Assembly (NCBI GenBank): GCA_041667115.1
Contig: JBAYFO010000005.1
Span: 31,968-95,967 of the forward strand
DNA length: 64,000 nt
Origin: UBA1563 sp041667115
Lineage (GTDB): Bacteria > Bacteroidota > Ignavibacteria > Ignavibacteriales > Ignavibacteriaceae
Direction: 5' to 3'
Shown: positions 18,603 to 28,039 of the stretch, one piece after another
Position numbering within the stretch: position 1 is the stretch's first letter
How the letters are laid out: the number at the start of each line of letters is the position of its first letter
The notes under the pieces: generated by a model
The model's database searches: none
Told to the model about the DNA's origin: nothing
The model's input: only the letters and a program-made list of their open reading frames with translations
Position numbers and translations under genes: made by a program

Positions 18603-19635
18603 TGACTCTGCCGTAGTAAGACAAACTCTTGCCGATCTCTTGTCTTCCGATCCTTCTATTGAGGTGATCGCAACAGCATCAGATCCGTTTGTGGCTGCAA
18701 GTAGAATTCAAGAACAGGTGCCCGATGTGATAACACTGGATATAGAGATGCCCCATATGGATGGGCTTACTTTTTTACAAAAGATTATGACCCAGCATCC
18801 TATTCCTGTTATTATTTGCTCAAGCCTTTCGGAACATGGTTCTGATACCGCCATTCGCGCCCTCGAATTAGGGGCGGTTGATATTATCACTAAACCTAAA
18901 ATGGGAACCAAGCAGTTTCTTGAAGAATCTAGAATTCACATTTGTGATGTAGTTAAAGCCGCTGCTCAAGTAAGCATAAAAAGATTTGTTTCAAGGAAAC
19001 ACGAAGTTGAACCGAAGTTATCTGCCGATGTAATTATTGCGAAGAATACCAGCAAAGCAATGATCCAAACTACCGAGAAAGTAGTAGTGGTTGGCGCTTC
19101 TACCGGCGGGACCGAAGCCCTCAGAACGTTTTTAGAATATTTTCCGCTTGATTCACCTGGAATTGTCATCGTACAGCACATGCCGGAAAATTTTACAACA
19201 GCATTTGCAAAAAGACTTGACGGGCTTTGTCGTTTAACGGTTAAAGAAGCAGAAGATGGTGATACCGTAATTAGAGGACGTGCTTTGATAGCGCCGGGAA
19301 ATCATCATTTGCTTTTGAAACGAAGCGGCGCGAGATATTATGTAGAAGTAAAAGATGGACCACTTGTTAGCAGGCACCGCCCCTCCGTTGATGTTCTTTT
19401 CAGATCGGCGGCGAGATACGCGGGAAAAAATTCCGTCGGCGTTATCATGACGGGAATGGGAGACGATGGAGCAAAAGGTATGCTGGAATTAAAAGAAGCC
19501 GGTGCGTATACCATTGCGCAGGATGAAAAATCTTGTGTCGTATTTGGAATGCCGCAGGAAGCAATTAAACTTGGGGCTGTTGAAAAAGTTCTGCCGCTGC
19601 AAAATATTGCCGCCGGTGTTCTTCATCATTGTTAA
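18574..19635 (+). CDS. cheB: CheB receptor methylesterase/deamidase
   Basis: A 353-residue two-domain enzyme. The N-terminal receiver has Asp10/Asp11 and phospho-acceptor Asp56 in VITLDIEMPHMDG. After a linker comes the methylesterase domain with Ser176 in GASTGGTEAL, His202 in VQHMPENF and the Asp297-Asp298 pair in TGMGDDGAKG. The triad is complete. The start inside the 3' end of cheD is supported by AAGGA (18566-18570), giving a true 29-bp overlap. CheR, CheD and CheB form a full adaptation module. Confidence 0.96.
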   Translation: MGKIKVLIVDDSAVVRQTLADLLSSDPSIEVIATASDPFVAASRIQEQVPDVITLDIEMPHMDGLTFLQKIMTQHPIPVIICSSLSEHGSDTAIRALELGAVDIITKPKMGTKQFLEESRIHICDVVKAAAQVSIKRFVSRKHEVEPKLSADVIIAKNTSKAMIQTTEKVVVVGASTGGTEALRTFLEYFPLDSPGIVIVQHMPENFTTAFAKRLDGLCRLTVKEAEDGDTVIRGRALIAPGNHHLLLKRSGARYYVEVKDGPLVSRHRPSVDVLFRSAARYAGKNSVGVIMTGMGDDGAKGMLELKEAGAYTIAQDEKSCVVFGMPQEAIKLGAVEKVLPLQNIAAGVLHHC

Positions 19636-19650
19636 CCTTAAGATAAGAAA

Positions 19651-21582
19651 ATGAACAAAGGAAAAATATTAATAACTGAAGATGAAGAAATCGTCGCTAT
19701 GGTAACAAGGCGGATGGTTATTTCTCTTGGCTATGATGTGGTTAACATTGTCTCAAGCGGTGAGGACGCGATTCAATCTGCAAAGGAACAAAAACCTGAT
19801 CTGATCCTTATGGATATAAATTTGAGTGGAGAGATTAATGGGATAGAGGCTGCGGCAATCATTAACAAGGAGTATGATGTTCCTATAATTTTTTTAACTG
19901 CATCTTCCGATGAAAAAACAATTTCAAGCGCAATTGAGTCAGGTCCATACGGGTATATATTTAAACCTTTCGAATTAAACACACTCAAAACTACACTTGA
20001 TTTATCGATTTATAAAAGTAAAACTGAGCGCAAGTTAAGAGAAAGTGAATTGTGGTGGAAATCTTCTATTGATAGTATTGATCAAGGAATAATAACGACA
20101 GCTGTTGACGGGAGTATCAATTATATAAATTCAGCGGCAGAAAAAATTCTTGGATATCGGTTGGACGAATGCAAGGGGATGAACTACTTAGATATTTATA
20201 AAGTTTATAAGAGTGTGCCAAACGAATTGTTTATTTGTGCAATTCAAGATTCTCAAAACAATCCCGAAGAACTTTTAAACAGCAAATGGTTCATCGATAG
20301 GAATAATCACCATATTCCTATTGAAGAGACTGTATCGGATATCAAAGACAGCAACAATAACTTTCTGGGAAAAGTTATTGTCATTAAGGATATTTCGCAA
20401 AAACGGGAGAGTCAAATAGCGGTTGTTGCCGCGCGCAATTTCTATATTTCTTTGTTAGAGGATTTTCCCGTTCCGGTATGGAGAGCAAATGCCGACGGGT
20501 ACTTTAACTACTTTAACAAAACATGGCTCAATCTTACCGGCAGAATATTAGAACAAGAAATCTACTATGGATGGATCGAACTCATCCATGAAGAAGACAA
20601 GGAAGCATTTCAAAATCTTTTCAAGATCTCGTTTGAAAAAAAGGAACGGTTTGAATGTGAATTCCGATTACTGAACAGTGAAAAAAAATATAGTTGGATC
20701 CTTGCTGTTGGCACTCCTTTTTATGAGTTGAACAAAAAATTTGCCGGATATATTTTTGCGGGTCTCGACTTATCAAAAAAGAAAGTTTTGGAGAAAGAAC
20801 TGCGCACCGCTATAAATAAAGCGGAAAAAGCAAGTAGCGCAAAGAGCAATTTTATTTCAAACATGAGTCACGAAATTCGTACACCGCTAAATGGAATTGT
20901 TGGTTTAACCGAACTCTTATTTGATACCGAGTTAAATCCCGATCAACTTCAATATCTGGAGATGGTAAAGCAGTCGTCGGATGTACTGTTAAATCTTTTG
21001 AACAACTTGCTCAATCAATCAAAACTTGAAGCCGGAAAAGAATTTTTACACGAATCAACATTTACCTTGCATGACGTAATAGATGAAATATGGAACCCGA
21101 TCTTTGCTCAGGCGACTCTCAAAGATCTTATCGCGGAAAAGAAATGGGAATGCAACTTCGAAAGAAAAATAGTTGGCGATAAAATAAAAATTCAACAGAT
21201 TGTCCTAAATCTTTTAACGAACGCCTTAAAGTTTACTGAAGCCGGAAAAATCGAGTTAATAATTATTAATGAGAATGAGATTGAGCTAAGTGAAACAAAT
21301 ACAACCTTACTCAATCTTCATATTATTGTGAAAGATACCGGAATAGGAATACCCATTGATCAGCACGAAAGGATATTTGAAAGCTTCACACAGGTTGATA
21401 GTAGCAGCACAAAAAAGTATGCCGGGGTCGGCTTGGGTTTATGTATCGTCAAAAATCTCGTAGACCTTTTTCATGGGAAAATATGGTTTGAAAGTCAACC
21501 GGGTATTGGTAGTGAATTTCACGTCCTTTTAATTTTGAAATATGCCATGGAAAAAACTTCCGGGGAAGTAATAAGAATTTAA
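19651..21582 (+). CDS. REC-PAS-PAS histidine kinase
   Basis: A soluble 643-residue protein. The receiver (about 1-120) has Glu10/Asp11, Asp55 in LILMDINLSGE and Lys in YIFKPFELN. The first PAS domain (about 132-255) contains GIITTAVDGSINYINSA and is followed by a second (about 268-385, VPVWRANADGYFNYFNK). The HisKA H-box is MSHEIRTPLNGIVGLTELL. The HATPase carries NLLTNALKFTEAGK, DTGIGIP and GVGLGLCIVKNLV. It follows cheB by 15 bp and precedes a single-domain receiver by 25 bp, so a phosphorelay between the last two genes of the locus is likely. Confidence 0.94.
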   Translation: MNKGKILITEDEEIVAMVTRRMVISLGYDVVNIVSSGEDAIQSAKEQKPDLILMDINLSGEINGIEAAAIINKEYDVPIIFLTASSDEKTISSAIESGPYGYIFKPFELNTLKTTLDLSIYKSKTERKLRESELWWKSSIDSIDQGIITTAVDGSINYINSAAEKILGYRLDECKGMNYLDIYKVYKSVPNELFICAIQDSQNNPEELLNSKWFIDRNNHHIPIEETVSDIKDSNNNFLGKVIVIKDISQKRESQIAVVAARNFYISLLEDFPVPVWRANADGYFNYFNKTWLNLTGRILEQEIYYGWIELIHEEDKEAFQNLFKISFEKKERFECEFRLLNSEKKYSWILAVGTPFYELNKKFAGYIFAGLDLSKKKVLEKELRTAINKAEKASSAKSNFISNMSHEIRTPLNGIVGLTELLFDTELNPDQLQYLEMVKQSSDVLLNLLNNLLNQSKLEAGKEFLHESTFTLHDVIDEIWNPIFAQATLKDLIAEKKWECNFERKIVGDKIKIQQIVLNLLTNALKFTEAGKIELIIINENEIELSETNTTLLNLHIIVKDTGIGIPIDQHERIFESFTQVDSSSTKKYAGVGLGLCIVKNLVDLFHGKIWFESQPGIGSEFHVLLILKYAMEKTSGEVIRI

Positions 21583-21607
21583 TAAATCAAATAGTGAGAA
21601 AAATAAA

Positions 21608-22018
21608 ATGAAAATATTAATTGTGGAAGATCAGATGGTCAGTAGATTTGTTCTTCAGAAGATGCTCAAAGATTATGGGGAATGTGATACCGCCGTGAAC
21701 GGGAAAGAAGCTGTAGCTGCTTTCACAATGGCTTCTGAAGAAGGAAAACCATACGACATAATATTCTTGGATATTATGATGCCGGAGATGGATGGAAGAG
21801 AAGCCTTAAAATTAATCCGGAAGATGGAAAAAGAATCCGGGGTCAAAGCTAAAGATGAAGTTAAAATCATTATGGTTACAGCGTTGGATACACCTGAAGA
21901 AGTCGTTGATGCCTATTATCACGGCGGATGCACGAACTATTTAGTTAAACCTATTTACAAAAACAAATTGGAAGCCCTGATAAAAGAATTGAATTTTGCA
22001 AATGAAGAACAACTTTAA
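21608..22018 (+). CDS. single-domain response regulator
   Basis: A 136-residue receiver with Glu7/Asp8, phospho-acceptor Asp55 in IIFLDIMMPEMDG, Thr in MVTALDT and Lys in YLVKPIYKNKLEALI. A loop insertion (EKESGVKAKDEVK) between beta 3 and beta 4 distinguishes it from the CheY upstream. No output domain is present. It is the last gene of the chemotaxis locus, directly ahead of the bidirectional terminator, and is probably the partner of the preceding PAS kinase. Confidence 0.93.
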   Translation: MKILIVEDQMVSRFVLQKMLKDYGECDTAVNGKEAVAAFTMASEEGKPYDIIFLDIMMPEMDGREALKLIRKMEKESGVKAKDEVKIIMVTALDTPEEVVDAYYHGGCTNYLVKPIYKNKLEALIKELNFANEEQL

Positions 22019-22138
22019 GTAACCTTCTTTGCTAGGGGTATTTCAAAAAACTCATAAATTTGTCATCGCAGGTGTGAAAAATTGATAAGACCCGTTAGCA
22101 ATAGGTGGATTTATGAAAAATCGGAATTCTTTAAAATA

Positions 22139-22174
22139 AAAAAGGCTCGATTTCGTGCAAAATCAAGCCTTTTT
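22139..22174. terminator. bidirectional Rho-independent terminator
   Basis: AAAAAGGCTCGATTT (22139-22153) pairs with AAATCAAGCCTTTTT (22160-22174) with one mismatch and a 6-nt loop. Flanking A and T runs supply a U-tract in both directions. It lies 120 bp after the last chemotaxis gene on the plus strand and immediately 3' of tRNA-Thr on the minus strand. Confidence 0.86.
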
Positions 22175-22176
22175 GA

Positions 22177-22248
22177 GCTGGAAATGGGACTCGAACCCGC
22201 AACCTGCTGATTACAAATCAGCTGCTCTGCCAATTGAGCTATTCCAGC
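22177..22248 (-). tRNA. tRNA-Thr (anticodon TGT)
   Basis: Read on the minus strand, the 72-nt gene folds as a cloverleaf. Acceptor GCTGGAA pairs with TTCCAGC. The D-arm is GCTC/GAGC, and the anticodon stem GCTGA/TCAGC encloses the loop TTTGTAA, which reads TGT. The T-loop is TTCGAGT. The T-stem GCGGG/CCCAT has a C-A mismatch and a G-T pair at its outer end, so it is slightly weakened. No CCA is encoded. It reads ACA and wobble Thr codons. Confidence 0.95.
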
Positions 22249-22304
22249 GAAAAATTTAGAGTCCAAAATTAAGGGTATTTCGGCTGTCTTCCAAATAAAT
22301 TTAC

Positions 22305-23573
22305 TTACTTCTCTTCTTCCTCTTGAAGAATCGATATTTTAAACTGCACCATTTTCTGTTTTACTTTCTTTATCAATTCAAAAGTAATGTTTTTATGCTG
22401 ATAGGCCTCCCCGGTATTCAAAATTTTCCCGGTCTGAAAAGCCACAAATCCCGCAATTGTTGTGTATTCATCGGAATACGCCAGGGATTGATTAAAAACT
22501 TCGTTAAAATCTTCAACTGAAATGGATCCCAAAACTAAAAAATTTCCATCCGGCAATTTCGAATATTCATTGGATATATTTTTCCCTTCACTCGAAATTT
22601 CCCCAACAATTTCACTTAAAATATCCTCTATTGTTAGCACTCCTTCTGTTCCACCATATTCGTCTGTTACAATCGAGATTCGTTCACTCCGCTTTTGCAT
22701 CTCTTTCATTATTTCCGAAATGAGCTTTGTTTCAGGGACAAAATAAACCGGACGGATCAGACTTTTTATAACAATATTTTTCTTTTCTACCAGAAACCGC
22801 ATTAAATCTTTAATATGGACAATTCCGATAATATTATCCAGCGAGCCCTGAAAGATCGGAACCAGCGTATGCCCGGTCTGCAAAATTTCTTTGACCATTA
22901 ATTCATCGTCAATAGTCAACTCTACTGCCACCATTTCCGTTCTGGGAATCATTACCTCGTTTGCTTTAAGATCGGTAAACTCAAAAACATTTTCAATTAT
23001 TTGATGTTCGGCTTCATCAATAGCTCCGGATTTCACTCCTTCGGAAATGAGCACCCGTATTTCATCCTCGGAAGCATGCCCATGAGAAAATTGTCCTTTC
23101 GTCTTGAGCGGAAGAAGGATGGAGTTCGTCAGAAAAAGTAGAATTTTAATAGGCACTTTAAAAAACTTCAGAAGAACGGTCAACCCCGAAACTACTTTCG
23201 GTGCTATCTTATCGGCATATTTTGCCCCAATTGCTTTTGGAACAAGAACAATAAATATCCAATGGCACAATGCCAGCAGGAGCAAACTTATAACTATTAA
23301 ACTTATTTTAATTGATGTAACGAAGGAAACAAATGAAGCATCGACAACAGCATCGATATAAAAAAATATCAGAAAAGAAATCAACAACAAACTGAATGAC
23401 GCTGCAATTTCAATTAGTCCGTAAACATCATCAATGTTTTGCTGAAGGGCTTTAATTTTCTTACTTAATTTGCTGCTGTTGTTTTCGTCAACACTATAAC
23501 TAATAACTGCCGTTCCCGAAGCGGTAAGCAAAGCTGCCAATAAAAATATTACGGGAATAAAAAAACCGATCAT
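22305..23573 (-). CDS. CNNM/CorC-like membrane protein with CBS pair
   Basis: An inner-membrane protein of 422 residues from ATG 23573 (an upstream in-frame TTG at 23612 would add 13). Four hydrophobic segments form a DUF21/CNNM-type membrane domain (residues about 1-175). A cytosolic linker with DEIRVLISEGVKSGAIDE follows, then two CBS motifs (about 200-315, including VMIPRTEMVAVE and IVTDEYGGTEGVLTIEDIL). The C-terminal CorC_HlyC domain ends in a TIAGFVAFQTGKIL segment. Members are implicated in Mg2+/Co2+ export; older annotation calls them hemolysins. It stands alone, convergent with the chemotaxis locus across the tRNA. Confidence 0.9.
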   Translation of the reverse strand: MIGFFIPVIFLLAALLTASGTAVISYSVDENNSSKLSKKIKALQQNIDDVYGLIEIAASFSLLLISFLIFFYIDAVVDASFVSFVTSIKISLIVISLLLLALCHWIFIVLVPKAIGAKYADKIAPKVVSGLTVLLKFFKVPIKILLFLTNSILLPLKTKGQFSHGHASEDEIRVLISEGVKSGAIDEAEHQIIENVFEFTDLKANEVMIPRTEMVAVELTIDDELMVKEILQTGHTLVPIFQGSLDNIIGIVHIKDLMRFLVEKKNIVIKSLIRPVYFVPETKLISEIMKEMQKRSERISIVTDEYGGTEGVLTIEDILSEIVGEISSEGKNISNEYSKLPDGNFLVLGSISVEDFNEVFNQSLAYSDEYTTIAGFVAFQTGKILNTGEAYQHKNITFELIKKVKQKMVQFKISILQEEEEK

Positions 23574-23698
23574 AACTATACTAAATTCTTCTTTTGCTAA
23601 TTTTATTAGCAAAAATAAGCAGCAAAACCTTGGCTTTAAAATCTTGAGAGAGATAATTACCGAACAATTGTTATTTTCTCATATAAAAAAAAGAAAAT

Positions 23699-24040
23699 AT
23701 GATGAAACCAACCTCAATTAAAGTTGAAAAAGAAACTATTGTAATTACCTGGAACAATTCGGAGGAAAGCAAAATTGCGCTCCGCTATTTGCGCGAAGAA
23801 TGCCCTTGCGCTGGATGCAAAGGAGAAACCATTCTCCTGCACAGTTACCGTCCGCCTAAACTATCGATCCTTCACCCCGATATGTACACCGTGACGAATC
23901 TGAAGATGGTCGGCGAATACGCTATTCAAATCTGGTGGAAAGACGGGCACGACACCGGAATTTACACATGGGAATATTTGAAGAAACTTGCCGTTGATCA
24001 ATCAGATGGAAGCAAACAAAATTACGAGCCGTTGTTATGA
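23699..24040 (+). CDS. DUF971 (GBBH-like N-terminal domain) protein
   Basis: A 113-residue protein matching the DUF971 pattern. It has an initial strand (TSIKVEKETIVITWNN), the LRYLREECPCAGCKGE motif with Cys-x-x-Cys, and a C-terminal GEYAIQIWWKDGHDTGIYTWEYL block with the conserved Trp/His/Asp cluster. The domain is associated with Fe-S and flavin-linked proteins, but the function of stand-alone members is not established. It is translationally coupled to the following methyltransferase by an ATGA overlap. Confidence 0.88.
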   Translation: MMKPTSIKVEKETIVITWNNSEESKIALRYLREECPCAGCKGETILLHSYRPPKLSILHPDMYTVTNLKMVGEYAIQIWWKDGHDTGIYTWEYLKKLAVDQSDGSKQNYEPLL

Positions 24041-24789
24041 TCTCTCAATCAAAATTAAAATATTATAGTTCTCTTTTGCAAAAAAAATACCGGCACGAGG
24101 AGAAAAAATTTTTACTTGAAGGGAAAAAACTTGTTGAAGAGGGACTGCAACAAAATCGCTACCGATGTGAAATCATTTTTATCACGAATGAATTCAAAGA
24201 AAAGCACCAAGAATTTATCTTTTCCACTTTGCGGAATTTTCAGTTTGAAATAATTCGAACAGTTGATTTTAACCGGCTCTGCGATACCCAACAACCTCAG
24301 GGGATTGCTGCCGTTTTTCAATTCCCAATAAATGAAGAACAGCCAAAATTGGTTTCACGAAAAATTATTTATTTAGAAAATATCGCCGACCCGGGCAACC
24401 TCGGAACCATTATCAGAACATGTGACTGGTTTGGATACGGACAAATTTTATTAAGTAAAAATTGTGTGGAGCTTTATAATCCAAAAGTGATTAGGGCAAG
24501 TATGGGTTCGCTTTTTCATGTTTCTGTTTCCGAAAATGTCGAACTTTCATTTTTCTCAGACTTAAAAAAACTTGGATTTGAAATTCTTTGCAGTGATTTA
24601 GACGGGCAGAATTTTTCGGAAATTGAAAAACTCGAAAAGTTTGTTCTTTGCTTTAGTAGCGAAGCAACCGGACCTTCTCAAGAATTGCTAAATATTTCTG
24701 ATCTCAAACTTACCATTTCTAAAAAAGGAAATGCCGAATCACTTAACGTGGCTTCGGCATCTGCAATTCTATTAAATTATTTTTCGTGA
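24037..24789 (+). CDS. SpoU/TrmH-family RNA 2'-O-methyltransferase
   Basis: A 250-residue enzyme. The N-terminal substrate-binding domain (about 1-95) includes KFLLEGKKLVEEGL and VDFNRLCDTQQPQGIAAVF. The SPOUT catalytic knot carries YLENIADPGNLGTIIRTC (motif 1), SMGSLFHVSV (motif 2) and SLNVASASAILLNYF (motif 3), all intact. It methylates ribose in rRNA or tRNA using SAM; the exact target cannot be read. Its stop is three bases from the converging lipoprotein gene, with no visible terminator. Confidence 0.92.
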   Translation: MISQSKLKYYSSLLQKKYRHEEKKFLLEGKKLVEEGLQQNRYRCEIIFITNEFKEKHQEFIFSTLRNFQFEIIRTVDFNRLCDTQQPQGIAAVFQFPINEEQPKLVSRKIIYLENIADPGNLGTIIRTCDWFGYGQILLSKNCVELYNPKVIRASMGSLFHVSVSENVELSFFSDLKKLGFEILCSDLDGQNFSEIEKLEKFVLCFSSEATGPSQELLNISDLKLTISKKGNAESLNVASASAILLNYFS

Positions 24790-24792
24790 TTG

Positions 24793-26223
24793 CTAGCGGA
24801 CAATTCCGGAAAAAGAATATTTCGTTCCACCGTTAGGACCGCTCGTTTTGATGGTAACACTTACACTTCTTGTAACTTGCAAGGTATCGGTATCAGAAAT
24901 TGAAAAAGAAAATTGAGTCCATCCTTTACTCTGTGTGTCCGGTAAAGTGAGCGATATATCACCGCGCCCTTTTACATTATCTCCTTCAACTACTACGTCT
25001 ATTGTTTGTCCGCTCGATAAAGGATTATCATGCTGATCCTTCACCTCAAAATTAAAAAACTGAGTTCCTCTGTCAGGAATATCAAATGAATTTGGCGTAC
25101 ACGTAATATTTGGGTAGCCGGAAAATAAAACCGGAATTGTATTGGTAACCAGTTTAAAATTTTCATCGGATGTAGTTGCAGTGATGCGTGCAAAACCGGG
25201 ACCTAAAAGAGCGTCAATAGGTTCAGGAGCCGATGTAATCAAATCAACCGTTGCTCGTCCATGATCATCGGTATTAGCAGATCCGACAATATTTCCGCCG
25301 GTTGTTGTAAAATAAACCGGTGTATTTGGACGAACAGGATTTCCATACTTGTCGCCAACATACGCTGTAATCTTATCTATTACTCCATACACAACCAAAC
25401 CCGGAACATTTGCATATTCAGCACCGGATGAAAAATGATATTGATCCGGCAAGCCGCCATGAATAGCGTATGTAACCGGGATCGAAGTAACTTTTTTTGA
25501 ACCACTTAAAATAGTCGCAATAATTTGAACCGTTCCGGCTTTTGTTCCGCTTGTTAAATAAACCGATGCCTGCCCGTTTGCATCCGTATATGATGAATCG
25601 GGACTTAAGAATTCTCCACCGCCGGGTCCAAATCCTATACTAAATTTTACAGCAACTGAATTCGCAAAATCAATTGGATTTCCCAAAGAGTCGATCACTT
25701 GAAACGTTACTTTCCCGGATTCCGGGGCACCACTCTCTTTTACACCAAGACTTAACGAAGATTGCGAAATTAAATAAATTGCGACCGGTGGTCCGCTTTT
25801 CCCGGACGAATTCGTTGTCGATTTTAATTTAAGTGTCGGAGTTACCGCATCACCGGGAGAATAAATTGCAGAAGTAACCGATAACGCATAGCCGAATTTG
25901 ATAACTGAAATGGTCACAGTATCCGCCGCTTGAAGCGTAAAACTTGCGGAAAACTTGCCGTAAGTATCTGTGTAGGTAACAATTTCAGTACCGTAATCTA
26001 TACGAACAATAGCACTGTCAACCGCAGACTGTGTAACGGAATCAATAACTGTTCCGTTTATTGTTACAATTGAACTTTGATTTTGTTGTCCGCTTCCATC
26101 GTATCCATCAATAGTTGGAGCATTCGGAGACTGGCAGCTTGCAATCAAAATTGAAAGCAAAATAACAAACGCAGCAAAAGAAATCATTTTCTTTTGAGAA
26201 GTAAAAGTCATAAGGAGCTTCAT
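24793..26223 (-). CDS. lipoprotein with bacterial Ig-like (Big_1/invasin-type) domains
   Basis: A 476-residue surface protein. A lipoprotein signal peptide ends in the lipobox LIASC (Cys30). A carboxypeptidase-regulatory-like beta-sandwich follows (TINGTVIDSVTQSAVDSAIV, about 55-130). Then come two or three Ig-like repeats with the Big_1 hallmarks: DSLGNPIDF, YTDANGQASVYLTSGTKAG, DKYGNPVRPNTPVYF, DDHGRATVDL and VKDQHDNPL. No catalytic motif is seen. It is probably an outer-membrane-anchored adhesin or structural protein and appears monocistronic. Confidence 0.83.
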   Translation of the reverse strand: MKLLMTFTSQKKMISFAAFVILLSILIASCQSPNAPTIDGYDGSGQQNQSSIVTINGTVIDSVTQSAVDSAIVRIDYGTEIVTYTDTYGKFSASFTLQAADTVTISVIKFGYALSVTSAIYSPGDAVTPTLKLKSTTNSSGKSGPPVAIYLISQSSLSLGVKESGAPESGKVTFQVIDSLGNPIDFANSVAVKFSIGFGPGGGEFLSPDSSYTDANGQASVYLTSGTKAGTVQIIATILSGSKKVTSIPVTYAIHGGLPDQYHFSSGAEYANVPGLVVYGVIDKITAYVGDKYGNPVRPNTPVYFTTTGGNIVGSANTDDHGRATVDLITSAPEPIDALLGPGFARITATTSDENFKLVTNTIPVLFSGYPNITCTPNSFDIPDRGTQFFNFEVKDQHDNPLSSGQTIDVVVEGDNVKGRGDISLTLPDTQSKGWTQFSFSISDTDTLQVTRSVSVTIKTSGPNGGTKYSFSGIVR

Positions 26224-26438
26224 TTTTAAACCTTGTTAAAACTACAGTTGTAACTTAGTTTCCATAAGCCTTATAGTCAAGTATTTTGAAAAATGAAATC
26301 TCATTCACTCAGATAAATCTTCTTGCAAAGATTTCACTTTCTTCTTGTTTTTTAAGCTGAATAAAATATCTTTGCAATCATAGTTTCTATAGCTTCCTGA
26401 GTGTAACTTTTTTATTACTAAAGCGAGAATAAAATATC

Positions 26439-27317
26439 ATGTTTGAAGGAGTTGGGACCGCACTAGCAACGCCGTTCAATGAAGATTTTTCAATCGATTT
26501 TGCATCATACAAAAAATTAATTCAACGGCAAATTGATGCCGGAATTGATTATCTTATTGTGCTCGGGACTACCGGCGAATCACCCGTTATCGATGAATAC
26601 GAAAGAGAAAAAATAATTGAACACGCGCTGGAAACAGCCGGTGGAAAAGTAAAAATTATCATCGGAACCGGATCGAACGACACAAACAAAGTTGTAAAAC
26701 TTAATGCGCTTGCAGAGAAATATAACCCGGATGCACTCCTTATCGTTAATCCCTACTATAATAAAGGAACGCAAAGTAGTTTGGTGCAACATTATAAATA
26801 TATTTCCGAACGGACATCGCTTCCTATTATGTTGTATAACGTTCCATCCCGCACGGGAATGAATGTGCTGCCGGAAACTGCTATCAAGATAAATGAGTCG
26901 TGTAAAAATGTGGTGGCTATTAAAGAAGCAAGTGGAAATATTTCTCAAATTGCACAACTGCTGGCAATGAAACAGCAATCGTTTGAAGTTGTTTCAGGCA
27001 ACGATGATCAAACGATTCCTATTATGGCTTTAGGCGGAGTGGGAGTAATTTCAGTTTATTCTAACGCATTTCCAAAAGAGTTGAAAGAAATTACCACCGC
27101 AATGCAAAAAAATGATTTTCAGAAAGCTCAACAGTTAAATCGAAAATATTTAAAAATGATCAATTTACTTTTTGAAGAAACAAGTCCTTCGCCATTAAAA
27201 TTTGTGTTGAGCAAACTCGACATTTGCAAAAATATTTTACGTATGCCGCTGGCACCGATTTCTAAACAAACAGAAAATCTTTTGTTAAAAGAATTAGAGA
27301 ACTATGAAAAATATTAA
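26439..27317 (+). CDS. dapA: 4-hydroxy-tetrahydrodipicolinate synthase
   Basis: A 292-residue TIM-barrel lyase that condenses pyruvate with aspartate semialdehyde, the first committed step of lysine/diaminopimelate synthesis. It shows the GTTGESPVID substrate loop, Tyr133 in IMLYNVPSRTG and the Schiff-base Lys162 in VVAIKEASGN. It opens the lysine cluster and overlaps dapB by 14 bp. The 215-bp upstream gap should hold the promoter, but I cannot point to a clear one. Confidence 0.96.
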   Translation: MFEGVGTALATPFNEDFSIDFASYKKLIQRQIDAGIDYLIVLGTTGESPVIDEYEREKIIEHALETAGGKVKIIIGTGSNDTNKVVKLNALAEKYNPDALLIVNPYYNKGTQSSLVQHYKYISERTSLPIMLYNVPSRTGMNVLPETAIKINESCKNVVAIKEASGNISQIAQLLAMKQQSFEVVSGNDDQTIPIMALGGVGVISVYSNAFPKELKEITTAMQKNDFQKAQQLNRKYLKMINLLFEETSPSPLKFVLSKLDICKNILRMPLAPISKQTENLLLKELENYEKY

Positions 27318-27969
27318 ATACGGACTTCTCGGCTCAACCGGAAAGCTTGGTAAAGAAGTACAAAATGTTTTTGCAGAACAGCAATTCCAGCTTGTGTATG
27401 AGCTTTCATTAGAAGGCGAGATACAGAAAGACATTCCGCATATTTTAATCGATTGCTCTCTGCCGGAAAATTTTGAAAACACAATTGCGCTGACAAAAAA
27501 ATTTAATTGTCCGTTAATTATTGCAACCACCGGATTGACTTCTGCCCAAATGGAAGTATTGAAAATATTGGCTGAAATCGTTCCGGTTGTACAAAGCTAT
27601 AACTACTCGCTCGGTATCCAGATATTGTTGAAACTGACAAAAGAAGTGCAAAAATATGTTGATGATTGGGATATTGAAATTTCGGAAACGCACCATCGAT
27701 TTAAAAAAGATAAACCATCCGGCACAGCAATAATGATACGTAACACTGTGGAAAAAGAAGGAGTAAATATTTCTTCGCTTCGATTGGGAAATGTTTTCGG
27801 CGAACACAAGATCAGCTTCGGCGGACTCGGTGAAGTACTTTCAATTTCTCATTCCGCTTCCTCGCGCAGAACATTTGCTGAAGGAATTTTGCGTGCGGTT
27901 CTTTTTCTTTTAAAAAAGAAAACTGGATTTTATTCTTTCACCGATGTGATTAACGAGAATAGTCATTAG
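27304..27969 (+). CDS. dapB: 4-hydroxy-tetrahydrodipicolinate reductase
   Basis: A 221-residue NAD(P)H-dependent reductase, on the short side for the family. The nucleotide-binding loop is GLLGSTGKLGKEV and the catalytic block is ETHHRFKKDKPSGTA, with the His pair and Lys. The C-terminal GEHKISFGGLGEVLSISHSASSR segment closes the active site. It begins inside the dapA 3' end, so the two are translationally coupled. Confidence 0.95.
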   Translation: MKNIKYGLLGSTGKLGKEVQNVFAEQQFQLVYELSLEGEIQKDIPHILIDCSLPENFENTIALTKKFNCPLIIATTGLTSAQMEVLKILAEIVPVVQSYNYSLGIQILLKLTKEVQKYVDDWDIEISETHHRFKKDKPSGTAIMIRNTVEKEGVNISSLRLGNVFGEHKISFGGLGEVLSISHSASSRRTFAEGILRAVLFLLKKKTGFYSFTDVINENSH

Positions 27970-28039
27970 TCATCCGGCAATGGTCATTGGAAAACAGTGA
28001 TTAATGACCAACGACAACAAACTATTAACAAGGACAACC

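Noticed and set aside
22177..22248. tRNA pseudogene
   Set aside because: One T-stem mismatch is not enough; all other stems, loops and the anticodon are intact and a terminator follows the gene.
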